The notes under the pieces are model-generated. The model worked only from the letters and a program-made list of their open reading frames with translations, was not told the DNA's origin and made no database searches. Both the position numbers and the translations under genes were made by a program. A DNA stretch of 64,000 nt from Planctomycetaceae bacterium. GTDB lineage: Bacteria; Planctomycetota; Planctomycetia; Pirellulales; Pirellulaceae. The DNA lies in NCBI GenBank assembly GCA_024642205.1, contig JAHEBQ010000004.1:1-64000 (forward strand), written 5' to 3'. This document shows positions 27,144 through 35,849 of the stretch, piece by piece (the stretch's first letter is position 1; the number at the start of each line of letters is the position of its first letter).

Positions 27144-30100
27144 CTAGTGTGACTCGAACGTCATCGACAGATCAGGCTCCTGAACCCGGTGTGGCTGAGT
27201 TTTTCGGCACATGACCAGTAAATAAGCGGAAGGCGCGAGATAAAGCGCCAAAATGGTCGCACCCCCGACGCCGCCGGCAATGGACACCGCGAGTGGCGGC
27301 CAGAACCCGCCACCGCCAAGAATCAGTGGGGTGAAGCCCGCCATCGTCGTCAGCGAGGTCGAAATAATATGCCGCGTTGCCTGATTGACGACGTTTCGCA
27401 TGGCGACACGATCACCGCTCGAGGCTGCCTCATCGCCTTGAATGGCCGCCAATACGACGATCGTGTCGTTGATCGCGACACCCATCAACCCCATCGTTCC
27501 CACGATTGCCGTGAATCCGAAAGGGTAACCGAACAACCACAAGGCACCCATGCCCAACCCAATGGACAGTACACCAACCAGTCCGACGATCGAAGCGACG
27601 CGGAAGGAACCAAACGACAAGACCAGTGTCGCGGTCATCAACACCAGCAAGATTCCGACATTCGCCATCAGGTTTCCTACGGCTTCGTCCCGTTTTGCCG
27701 ATTCACCGCCGTACCGCAAGAAATAGCCAGGCGGAAGTTCAAATTTCGATTCTTCCAACTGCTTTTGAAACGCCCGGAGAACGGTCGATGGCAGTACGCC
27801 CGCTGGAATGAAGGCTTGAAGCTCGTTCATCCGCCGCCCCGCCAGGTGTGTGATCGACCCAAACTCCGAATCAAGCCTGGTTTCGGCGATCGCCGACATT
27901 GGAATGCCGCGATAGTTACTTCCGTGCGTTGGATCACCCGAACCGACCAACGGATTGACGATGTCAAGCGAGGCCAGATTGCCGAGGTCGTTTCGGTTTT
28001 CGTTATCCAGGCGAACCCGGACCGGGAGTTCTTCTGTCGCTTCGATGATACTCCCTCCCAGGATGCCTTCGGTCGATGCATTCAGTTGAAGCGCGATGTC
28101 GGTGAGATTCATGCCTGCAGCCCGGGCGTTTTCTTCCTTGACGTCGAAGACAATTTTAGGCAGTGCACTCCCCGTTTCGACCCGCGTGTGAATCACGCCT
28201 GGAGTGTTGACCAGGATCGCCCGCAATTCCGCCCCAAGCTGCTGGAGTCGATCCAAATCCGGACCAAACAAACGAACCTCGACGGGTGCATCGAACGGTG
28301 GTCCCTGTTCGAGTTGTCGGACGAGCACTTGCGCGTGGGAAAAACGCCTGTCGAGCAGTGATTGGAATCGATGAATCGTTTCGGCCTGGTTTTCCGCTGT
28401 CGTCAATTGCACCATCGCTTGCGCGTATTGCGAGACCGCTGACTTGCGCGGGATCAAATTGTAATAGAACGCCGGGGCGCTTTCTCCCACAAACCAGTCC
28501 ACCCGTTTGACATTTGGCTCGGCGAGCAGGACCTCTCGAATCTGTTGTGACGTTACCAGTGTGCTGGCGAGGGAACTCTGTGGCGACAACTCCAATTCGA
28601 TCTGCAACTGGTCGCGATCAGAAGCGGGAAAAAACTGTTCGTCCAGCGTCGTGGCCACCCAGAATCCAAGCACCGGAATTACCATTCCCGCCATCACACC
28701 CAGCAGCGGACGTTGGAAAATGAAATCCAGCGAGCGTTTGTAACATGTCGTCAGTCGCTCGTTCGAGAAACCGGACTGCCATGCGTCAGTCCCCTGCCCC
28801 GGTGTCTGGTTCCTGGATTCCAGCCGCGACGCATACAGTTCGTTGATCTTTGCCGAGATCGCGGGAATGATCGTCATGGCCAGAAAAAAGGAACTGAAAA
28901 TCGCGATAATGACATTGATTGCAATCGAGCCAACGAACTCGCCTGCCGGGCCGGGCATCAATGCAATTGGGGCGAACGCGAGTGCCGTCGTCAATGTCGA
29001 ACCCAACAGCGGCAGAAACAAATGATGCACACTTTCAGAGACGGCTTTGCCAGGCGTGGCCCCTTTTCGCATTCGGATCGACATCTCCTCGACAATGACA
29101 ATGGCGTTGTCGATTAGCAAGCCCAGGGCGATGATCAAACCAGTGATCGACATCTGGTGAACAGGTACATGCATGATCCGCATGCCGAACAGGACCATCA
29201 TCGCGGCCAGCGGTAGCGCGATCGATACCACCAGTGCGCTTCGCCAACCCATCAGGAAAAAAATCACCAGGAACACTGCCACCGCACCCAGAAACAGGTT
29301 TTGCATTAGAGTGGACAGTCGCTTCGCGACGTAATCGTTTTGGTTGAAGATCCGGTCAAGCTTAATTCCGGACGGAAGTTGGCCTTCAAACTCATCCAGC
29401 GCCCTGGCTGCGTCTCGCGACCAGATGTCGATTCGACTGGCGGGTCGGACGAATCCGCCGACCACGACCGCCCGTTTTCCGTCGATCATCGCCAGGCTGT
29501 CGGGGGGGTCGGCAATCGTCTTCTCGATCGTGGCCAGATTGCTTAATCGAACCAACCCGGAATCACCGAGGTACCGAATCGGAATGTTCTCGATTCGCTG
29601 AATCGAATCAAGTTCGCCGGCAACCTCGATCAACAGGTCTTCCGAACCGCTGCGGAGTTGTCCGGCGGAGACCTTGGCGTCGCTCAGGGCGATCTGGCGC
29701 GCGACGTCGGCAACCGTCAAGTTCAAGCCAACCAGTTGGTTGGCGTCGAGCGAGACCAGGATTTCTTCCGTCGGTTCACCAAAAAGCTGGGCTTTTTCGG
29801 TTCCGGAGACAGCCTGCAAACGATCCTCCAGTTGCTTGGCCCAGCGTTGCAGCACCGCGTAGTTGACCGGACCCGTGCGATCCCACTTTAATGCCACCAG
29901 CAGTGCGTATGCCTTGAAGTCCATTTCGTCGAAATCGGGCCTCAACGCGCCCGCTGGCAACTCCGGTTCAACATCGGCCAATCGATCACGAATTTTCGAC
30001 CAGACCCGATCACTATCGATGACATCATCACGAAGCTCCAGTGAAATCGTGGAAATGCCCTCGCGCGAAATCGAGCGGACTTCCTTGATCTCATCGATTT

Positions 30101-30317
30101 CGTTGAGCGCATCTTCAATTTTTTCCGACACAAGTGCCTCGACCCGGGAAGGCTCAGCGCCGGGAAAGACGGTATTGATAAAAGCCCCCCGTTCGACCAG
30201 TTGTGGATCCTCCATCCGGGGCAGGATAAAGAACGACGACAGCCCACCGACCATGATCAGGCAGATCGTCAGCAGTGTCAGTCTCGAGTTTTTGTAAAAG
30301 AAATTGGAAAGGTACAT
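27144..30317 (-). CDS. RND-family efflux transporter, AcrB-type
   Basis: A 1057-residue inner-membrane proton-driven pump of the AcrB/HAE superfamily. It starts MYLSNFFYKNSRLTLLTICL, has TM1, a large first periplasmic domain (FPGAEPSRVEALVSEKIEDAL), TM2-6 (MSITGLIIALGLLIDNAIVIVEE is the motif-A region), a second periplasmic domain, and TM8-12 (GFTAIVGTMGLMGVAINDTIV). The open frame begins at 30530, but the first 71 residues are unlike any RND protein. ATG 30317 starts at the canonical first helix. It follows its membrane-fusion partner by 160 bp. No outer-membrane TolC gene lies in the window. The substrate is unknown; the family exports drugs, lipids or metals. Confidence 0.93.
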   Translation of the reverse strand: MYLSNFFYKNSRLTLLTICLIMVGGLSSFFILPRMEDPQLVERGAFINTVFPGAEPSRVEALVSEKIEDALNEIDEIKEVRSISREGISTISLELRDDVIDSDRVWSKIRDRLADVEPELPAGALRPDFDEMDFKAYALLVALKWDRTGPVNYAVLQRWAKQLEDRLQAVSGTEKAQLFGEPTEEILVSLDANQLVGLNLTVADVARQIALSDAKVSAGQLRSGSEDLLIEVAGELDSIQRIENIPIRYLGDSGLVRLSNLATIEKTIADPPDSLAMIDGKRAVVVGGFVRPASRIDIWSRDAARALDEFEGQLPSGIKLDRIFNQNDYVAKRLSTLMQNLFLGAVAVFLVIFFLMGWRSALVVSIALPLAAMMVLFGMRIMHVPVHQMSITGLIIALGLLIDNAIVIVEEMSIRMRKGATPGKAVSESVHHLFLPLLGSTLTTALAFAPIALMPGPAGEFVGSIAINVIIAIFSSFFLAMTIIPAISAKINELYASRLESRNQTPGQGTDAWQSGFSNERLTTCYKRSLDFIFQRPLLGVMAGMVIPVLGFWVATTLDEQFFPASDRDQLQIELELSPQSSLASTLVTSQQIREVLLAEPNVKRVDWFVGESAPAFYYNLIPRKSAVSQYAQAMVQLTTAENQAETIHRFQSLLDRRFSHAQVLVRQLEQGPPFDAPVEVRLFGPDLDRLQQLGAELRAILVNTPGVIHTRVETGSALPKIVFDVKEENARAAGMNLTDIALQLNASTEGILGGSIIEATEELPVRVRLDNENRNDLGNLASLDIVNPLVGSGDPTHGSNYRGIPMSAIAETRLDSEFGSITHLAGRRMNELQAFIPAGVLPSTVLRAFQKQLEESKFELPPGYFLRYGGESAKRDEAVGNLMANVGILLVLMTATLVLSFGSFRVASIVGLVGVLSIGLGMGALWLFGYPFGFTAIVGTMGLMGVAINDTIVVLAAIQGDEAASSGDRVAMRNVVNQATRHIISTSLTTMAGFTPLILGGGGFWPPLAVSIAGGVGGATILALYLAPSAYLLVMCRKTQPHRVQEPDLSMTFESH

Positions 30318-30477
30318 GGCGGGAAGGTTCGTCCGACAAAGGCTTAAAAGGTGAAGTCGTTTGTTCGGGCCTCGGATCTGGTCCCTGGTACTGGGGGAGG
30401 CGTTTATATCAACCCTGCAAGCTTGTTGTTGGCTGTCGAGTCCGTGAATCAGGGCAGTGAACGGTGCAATACTCCTG

Positions 30478-31806
30478 TTACTCGTCCGACGGGAGGACCC
30501 ATTGGCCTTCGCCCACTCGATGAATGCCATTCACGATGATGCGATCTCCGTTTTCGATGGTGCCGGTCGCCAACACACGGTTGGAATCAGTTTTGATGAT
30601 ATCGATGTCTCGTTTTTCAACGCGGAAACCCTTTCCGGATGGATCCGGCACGATCACCAGAACCGTCCAGAGTCCACGAATGCCGTTGGCGAGCGCCGAG
30701 GTGGGAATCCAAAAGCCCGACGAATTGACGGTACTGGAAATCTGGATCTCACAGAGCTGACCCGAAACGACGTTGTTGGATGCTTCCGCCTCTAGCTCAA
30801 ACAAAACTGTCTGGGTCCGGGTCGCAGGATCCAGTTCCAGGATCTTGGCAGATGCAACGCCGACATGGCGTTCTCCGTCGATCAGGATCTGGTGTCGGGT
30901 GCCAAGCTTCAAATCAGTGGCCAGGGAAACCGGCAATCCGATCCAGGCTTCCAGGTGTCCCTGTTCGACAAGTCGGATAACGGAAACCGATGACGGTGCG
31001 ATGCTTCCGGGGTCGAGATAGCGCCGAGTCACCATTCCGGCGAACGGGGCGACGAGTCTGCTTTTTGCGATTGCGACCTCAATTTCTCTGGACGCGGCTT
31101 CGAGCTGTTTGACGGCTGATCCCTGGCCAGCGAGTTGTTCCTTCCGGGTTCCAGCTTCGAGTTCCCGCAGTTGCTCCTGGGCAGAGAGCAAATTAGCCTG
31201 AGCGGTTTGCTCTGCGAATCTCGCCTGATCGTACTCTTCATCGGAGATCGCACCTTCTTCGAACAGTCGCTTGCGTCGCTTCAAATTCGCAGCAGTGCTT
31301 TGATAGTGAAACATGGCCGCGTCCTTCGTGGCCTGCGCGGCCTTGATTTTTTCCAATCGCGGACCGGCGTTCAGCTCGTCCATGACGGAAATTGATTGAG
31401 CCAATCGTGCAGCTGTCGCGCGTTGCCGAGCCTGCAAAGTTTCTGTGTCCAACTCTGCCAGAACCTGACCTTCCGACACGCTGTCTCCTTCGTCGACGTG
31501 GATGGATTTGATCGTTCCCGGGAGTTCGAATCCCAGATCGCTGCGACGACGTGCACGAATCGTCCCAGTGAAGGAACGAGACTGCGTGATCGAATCCACA
31601 AACTCGATTTCGGCGACATTTACGGGAAGCGGTTTCATGAAGTCGGCAATGTCTTCGTCCGCCGACGTCGAGTTGGCAAAGAAATTCAAAAACGGCCCGT
31701 TGGCCAGCAACGCAATTCCGGCGATCATCGCCAAAATCAATACCAGCCAGCCAATTTGACGTTTCGTCAATATTTTGGGTGCGACGTGGCCAACCGTATT
31801 ACTCAT
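30478..31806 (-). CDS. RND efflux periplasmic adaptor (membrane fusion protein)
   Basis: 442 residues from ATG 31806. One N-terminal membrane segment (IGWLVLILAMIAGIALLA) is followed by a biotinyl-lipoyl-like half (GTIKSIHVDEGDSVSEGQVLAELD), a long alpha-helical hairpin of about residues 100-220 with Ala/Glu/Arg repeats, the second lipoyl half (VAPFAGMVTRRYLDPGSIA), a beta-barrel and a membrane-proximal domain. It bridges the RND pump to an outer-membrane channel. The start codon overlaps the tetR stop by 8 bases (ATGAGTAA), so the two genes are translationally coupled. A longer open frame to 31890 lies wholly inside tetR. Confidence 0.92.
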   Translation of the reverse strand: MSNTVGHVAPKILTKRQIGWLVLILAMIAGIALLANGPFLNFFANSTSADEDIADFMKPLPVNVAEIEFVDSITQSRSFTGTIRARRRSDLGFELPGTIKSIHVDEGDSVSEGQVLAELDTETLQARQRATAARLAQSISVMDELNAGPRLEKIKAAQATKDAAMFHYQSTAANLKRRKRLFEEGAISDEEYDQARFAEQTAQANLLSAQEQLRELEAGTRKEQLAGQGSAVKQLEAASREIEVAIAKSRLVAPFAGMVTRRYLDPGSIAPSSVSVIRLVEQGHLEAWIGLPVSLATDLKLGTRHQILIDGERHVGVASAKILELDPATRTQTVLFELEAEASNNVVSGQLCEIQISSTVNSSGFWIPTSALANGIRGLWTVLVIVPDPSGKGFRVEKRDIDIIKTDSNRVLATGTIENGDRIIVNGIHRVGEGQWVLPSDE

Positions 31807-32509
31807 TGTTGAAAACCTCTTTGCGAATCTTCTGTAGCACCTTGTCTGAGTCATAGGCATTTGAATGCGGCGTCCAATTAAAGCCGTCAAGCAATGCTTC
31901 GGTATGTTGACGAACCGTTTGAAATGGATCGTCGAGCCCTAAGGGTTCCAGTGAATCCGAGTTGAAAATGATCGCGTAGGCTCCGGAAGTAAGTGACCAC
32001 AATCCAAACACCAGCTTTTCTGGCGAAAAACCATCTGGAAGTTCCAGATCCTCGGCGGCAATGGCGTCTCGGACGACTCCCGCGACCATGCTGATACACT
32101 GCATTTCGCTGCCGCGGATAACCGCCTGTCGTTTTTCGGACGTTTTTTCTCGCACGGAAGCGAGTTGGAGGATCTGCTCGAACTGGAAATAATCAGGGTA
32201 ATCCCTGACGAATTTCTCGGCGGCTTCGCCGATCGCCATCATTCGAAACCGGGCACAACTTTTGAATTGAGCCGCACGTTGAAACAACTCCGTTCGCTTG
32301 GATGCCGTCTGGATTGCCAACGCGATAATGATTTCTTCTTTGCAGGAAAAATGGTTATAGATCGTGCCCTTGGAATACTGGACCTCATCGGCAATCCGAT
32401 CCATGTTCAGACCGTGATAGCCTTCGCGGACAACCATTGGCCTCGCAACTTCCAGGATCCGGGATTCCCGTTCGAGCATTTCCCGTTTTTTGGGTGTGAG
32501 CGTTTCCAT
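31799..32509 (-). CDS. TetR/AcrR-family regulator of the adjacent efflux pump
   Basis: A 236-residue one-component regulator. The helix-turn-helix is in the first 60 residues (GYHGLNMDRIADEVQYSKGTIYNHF), typical of TetR. The remaining helices form the ligand-binding and dimerisation domain. It is the first gene of the operon tetR-MFP-RND. A 21-bp palindrome sits 7 bp before its start codon, so autorepression that also controls the pump is the natural reading. The inducing ligand is probably a pump substrate and cannot be deduced. Confidence 0.92.
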   Translation of the reverse strand: METLTPKKREMLERESRILEVARPMVVREGYHGLNMDRIADEVQYSKGTIYNHFSCKEEIIIALAIQTASKRTELFQRAAQFKSCARFRMMAIGEAAEKFVRDYPDYFQFEQILQLASVREKTSEKRQAVIRGSEMQCISMVAGVVRDAIAAEDLELPDGFSPEKLVFGLWSLTSGAYAIIFNSDSLEPLGLDDPFQTVRQHTEALLDGFNWTPHSNAYDSDKVLQKIRKEVFNNE

Positions 32510-32516
32510 GGGATTA

Positions 32517-32537
32517 TTTTTGACGGATCGTCAAAAA
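32517..32537. promoter_or_regulatory. TetR-type operator, 21-bp perfect palindrome
   Basis: Nine-base arms TTTTTGACG and CGTCAAAAA are separated by three bases. The site lies 7 bp upstream of the tetR start codon, where it would cover the ribosome-binding or promoter region. Its size and symmetry fit TetR-family half-sites. Confidence 0.72.
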
Positions 32538-32882
32538 AATCAACGGCTATTTTCCGGATATGTGAAAGTTTTCAAAATCATTACGATTTTCGGGGAAAAC
32601 GAAAGGTTTGTCGCGTGCACCGGTTGGCTTGCCGGCCAGCTCATATCTGAAACTATCGGAAGACGGTTGGGAATCGAAATGGGTTCAGCGAATCGGCGAG
32701 AGACGAACCTGTTGTCCCGAATTGCAAGATGGTCATTTCACGTCGAAATACCAGGAGTTTCACTTGACCCCGAACCGATGTTTCGGGGAATTGTCAGACT
32801 ATCTATACTCGCTGATTGGCCAAGGACCGCGATTGGTAGACGCGGGTGGCATCCACAGTATTCGGAATGATAAAAACCAGCA
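32538..32882. other. Divergent region between tetR operator and thrS
   Basis: About 345 bp upstream of thrS. I see no leader gene, T-box specifier stem or terminator that I can support. A possible open frame reading 32490-32870 has no recognisable family. Confidence 0.4.
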
Positions 32883-34907
32883 ATGACAAGCGTAAAACTG
32901 CCCGACGGAAGTCTCAAAGAATTTGAAAATGCGGTCTCCGTGAAGGATGTCGCCAAGAGTATTGGCTCTCGTCTGGCCAAGGACGCATTGTGGGGCGAGA
33001 TTGACAGGCAACCGGTCGAACTGGATTACGAAATCCCCGCTGGCGAGCCGGTCAACCTGCGGATTATCACACGGAAGGACCCGGAAGCCCTGGCCACGAT
33101 GCGGCATAGTTGCGCCCATGTGATGGCTCGGGCCGTCATGCGGATCAAAAAGGGGGTACAGCTGGCATTCGGTCCCACAATCGAAGGCGGATTCTATTAC
33201 GACGTAGAATGTAAAGACCCGCTGACAGAAGACGATTTTCCGGCGATTGAGCAAGAGATGGCCAAAATCATCGCGCTCGATGAGCCGTTTGAGCGAATCG
33301 AACGCCCCCGTGAGGATGCGATCCAGGTCTGCAAGGACTTGAGGCAGGAATTCAAGGTCGAGCATATCGAAACTGGATTGGCGGATGACGACACGCTTTC
33401 GTTTTATCAGCAAGGCGAATTTATCGACCTTTGTCGAGGTCCTCACGTCCCTTCTCCCGGGAAAATCGGCGCGTTCAAACTGTTATCAATTGCGGGAGCG
33501 TATTGGAAAGGGGATCAGTCACGCCAGCAACTCCAGCGGCTTTACGCGACGGCGTTTTTTACTCAAGCCGATCTCGATGCGCATTTGGAGTTGCTGGAAG
33601 AAGCCAAGAAACGTGACCACCGATTGCTGGGCAAACGACTGGGGCTGTTCCATATTGACGACATGGTGGGTCAAGGCCTGATTCTGTGGACTCCCAAGGG
33701 AAGCTTCATTCGACAGAAACTGCAGGATTTCATTTCCGAGCATCTGAATCGCCAAGGGTACGATCAGGTCTTTACACCCCACATCGGTAAATTGGAACTT
33801 TACAAGACATCAGGTCACTTTCCGTACTACCAGGAAAGTCAATATTCACCGCTCGTCGATCGTGAATACTTGAGCAAGCTGGCCGATGACGGTTGCACAT
33901 GTGGTCAATTGTCCAACATGATGAGCGACGGCGAGATCGAAGGTTATTTGCTCAAGCCGATGAACTGTCCGCATCACATTCGGATTTATGCTGCGGAACA
34001 GAGGAGCTATCGGGATCTGCCGATCCGGTTGTCGGAATTCGGAACCGTTTACCGGTGGGAGCAGTCCGGCGAAATCGGCGGGCTCACCCGGGTGCGTGGA
34101 TTTACTCAAGATGACGCACACCTGTTTGTTACCCAGGAGCAGCTGGGAGAGGAATTGGTTGGTTGCATCGAGTTGGTGAAAATCATCTTTGGCGCAATGG
34201 GCATGGAAGACTATAGTGTCCGTGTTGGATTGCGAGATCCGGACAGTTCCAAATACGTTGGTGATCCGGAGAACTGGAGCCTGGCAGAACAGGCTTGTCG
34301 CGAGGCTGCCGCAACCTTGGGAAAACCATTCAGCGAGGATCCGGGCGAAGCGGCCTTCTATGGACCCAAGATCGACTTTGTTGTGAAGGATTGCATCGGT
34401 CGAAAGTGGCAGCTAGGAACGGTTCAAGTCGACTACAACCTTCCCCAGCGATTTGGACTTGAGTACATCGGTGCGGACAACAAGCCACACCGGCCGATCA
34501 TGATTCATCGGGCACCCTTTGGAAGCATGGAGCGATTCATCGGTGTGTTGATTGAACATTTTGCGGGCTCGTTCCCGCTCTGGCTGGCCCCCGAACAGGG
34601 CCGGATTCTGACGGTCAGTGAAAAGTCCGAAGAGTACGGTCGCAATGTCGAAAAGCAATTCCGGGCAGCAGGTCTTCGTGTCAAAGGGGACTATCGAAGT
34701 GAAAAACTGGGCTCCAAAATCCGTGATGGTCAGCTGGAAATGGTTCCCTACATGATGATTGTCGGGCCACGCGATGCCGAAAACGGAACCGTTTCCTTGC
34801 GAGACCGATGTGATGGTGACTTGGGAGCGATCCCGGTTGCCCAGGCAATTGCCAGATTCCAGAAAGAAGTTCTGGAAAAAACGGTTCGACGAAAAAGCGC
34901 GGAATAG
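32883..34907 (+). CDS. thrS: Threonyl-tRNA synthetase
   Basis: 674 residues, somewhat long for ThrRS (usual about 640). A TGS domain covers about residues 1-62. The second additional domain with the editing motif HSCAH follows (MRHSCAHVMARAV), then the class II core and an anticodon-binding domain at the end (KQFRAAGLRVKGDY). A roughly 30-residue insert (residues about 318-350, containing DDGCTCGQ) sits before the core motif. The zinc-ligand motif reads NCPHH where NCPGH is usual, with Cys362 retained. It charges tRNA-Thr. No strong ribosome-binding site precedes ATG 32883. infC follows after 224 bp on the same strand. Confidence 0.97.
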   Translation: MTSVKLPDGSLKEFENAVSVKDVAKSIGSRLAKDALWGEIDRQPVELDYEIPAGEPVNLRIITRKDPEALATMRHSCAHVMARAVMRIKKGVQLAFGPTIEGGFYYDVECKDPLTEDDFPAIEQEMAKIIALDEPFERIERPREDAIQVCKDLRQEFKVEHIETGLADDDTLSFYQQGEFIDLCRGPHVPSPGKIGAFKLLSIAGAYWKGDQSRQQLQRLYATAFFTQADLDAHLELLEEAKKRDHRLLGKRLGLFHIDDMVGQGLILWTPKGSFIRQKLQDFISEHLNRQGYDQVFTPHIGKLELYKTSGHFPYYQESQYSPLVDREYLSKLADDGCTCGQLSNMMSDGEIEGYLLKPMNCPHHIRIYAAEQRSYRDLPIRLSEFGTVYRWEQSGEIGGLTRVRGFTQDDAHLFVTQEQLGEELVGCIELVKIIFGAMGMEDYSVRVGLRDPDSSKYVGDPENWSLAEQACREAAATLGKPFSEDPGEAAFYGPKIDFVVKDCIGRKWQLGTVQVDYNLPQRFGLEYIGADNKPHRPIMIHRAPFGSMERFIGVLIEHFAGSFPLWLAPEQGRILTVSEKSEEYGRNVEKQFRAAGLRVKGDYRSEKLGSKIRDGQLEMVPYMMIVGPRDAENGTVSLRDRCDGDLGAIPVAQAIARFQKEVLEKTVRRKSAE

Positions 34908-35005
34908 GCCCTGCCGAGGCCCCGAGTCGGTGAAAATTCGGCAAAATGCCAAACGCGGTTCGCCCTCAGACGAGCGACGCGATACAATTAATAACAGGAG
35001 ATTAG

Positions 35006-35035
35006 TTGACGATCGGAGTCGATCTGAAACATAAT
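35006..35035 (+). promoter_or_regulatory. Possible sigma70 promoter of infC
   Basis: TTGACG at 35006-35011 and CATAAT at 35030-35035 are spaced 18 bp, each matching five of six consensus bases. It lies about 97 bp upstream of the infC AUU start. The same TTG has AGGAG six bases upstream and could alternatively start a longer infC frame. Confidence 0.45.
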
Positions 35036-35131
35036 TTTACCTCGCGGCATTGTCGAGAAACTTGCGATGCTGTTGTGATGGGCGCCTTCCGTGTGGCGCA
35101 TTTGATTCAATTATTTTTGAAAGGGACAACA

Positions 35132-35647
35132 ATTCCACCAAGCGACAAAAAACAGACCCGCATCAACGAACAAATCAGGATCACACCTATTCGCGTCATC
35201 GACCAGGATGGAAATCAACTAGGCGTCATTCCAACATCGGATGCGCTTTTGAAAGCCAAAGAAGCTGGGCTCGATCTGGTCGAAGTGGCAGGCGACGCGA
35301 AGCCGCCGGTCTGCCGAATCATGGATTTTGGCAAATTCAATTACGACAAGAAAAAACGCCAGACAAAAAACAAGTCTCACCAGACCCGGCTCAAGGAGAT
35401 TCGTGTCCGACCGAAAACCGGCGAACACGACATCGGGTTCAAGGTCAAGAAGGCGATCGGCTTCCTGGAGCACAACGACAAAGTTCAGGTGACAGTGCTG
35501 TTCCGTGGAAGAGAGAATGCTCATGTCGATGAAGGTCGCAAAGTCATGGACTATATCATTCAGTTGCTTTCCGAGCACGGGAAAGTCGAGAGCGTGCCAT
35601 CCCAGCAACCAAGACGCATGGTTTGTACAATCGCGCCCAATAAATAA
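35132..35647 (+). CDS. infC: Translation initiation factor IF-3, probable AUU start
   Basis: 171 residues from ATT 35132. The N-terminal domain begins [20 protein letters not shown] and contains [22 protein letters not shown]; the linker is KKKRQTKNK; the C-terminal domain has [40 protein letters not shown] lies 5 bases before ATT. infC genes are known for AUU/AUC/AUA starts, through which IF-3 represses its own translation, and this start gives the family length. A longer in-frame reading from TTG 35006 (213 residues) would add 42 residues unlike any IF-3. IF-3 binds the 30S subunit and checks initiation codons. Confidence 0.93.
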   Translation: MPPSDKKQTRINEQIRITPIRVIDQDGNQLGVIPTSDALLKAKEAGLDLVEVAGDAKPPVCRIMDFGKFNYDKKKRQTKNKSHQTRLKEIRVRPKTGEHDIGFKVKKAIGFLEHNDKVQVTVLFRGRENAHVDEGRKVMDYIIQLLSEHGKVESVPSQQPRRMVCTIAPNK

Positions 35648-35781
35648 TCGGTGGCAGCCGTTCGCAGTTGACCCACGGAATGATGCCCGGCGTATCCCCT
35701 CCATGGTACAAGTTCCGGTTGAGCAGGAAGTGTTCGTGAACATCCGAGTTGTGATCTGCGGACCGGATGAAGGCAAACAAA

Positions 35782-35810
35782 AACGCCGCAGCGAATCTCG
35801 CTGCGGCGTT
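35782..35810 (-). terminator. Rho-independent terminator of the beta-barrel protein gene
   Basis: A 13-pair stem, AACGCCGCAGCGA with TCGCTGCGGCGTT, closes a three-base loop. On the minus strand it is followed by a T-rich tail (TTTTTGTTT), so it ends the gene at 35850-37169. Confidence 0.85.
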
Positions 35811-35849
35811 GGTTTAACTAAAATGGTTGAATCCCATTTTGCCTGTTGA

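Noticed and set aside
35006..35131. N-terminal extension of infC from TTG 35006
   Set aside because: Codons before ATT 35132 resemble no IF-3 and include bases that match a promoter; the AUU start is better supported.
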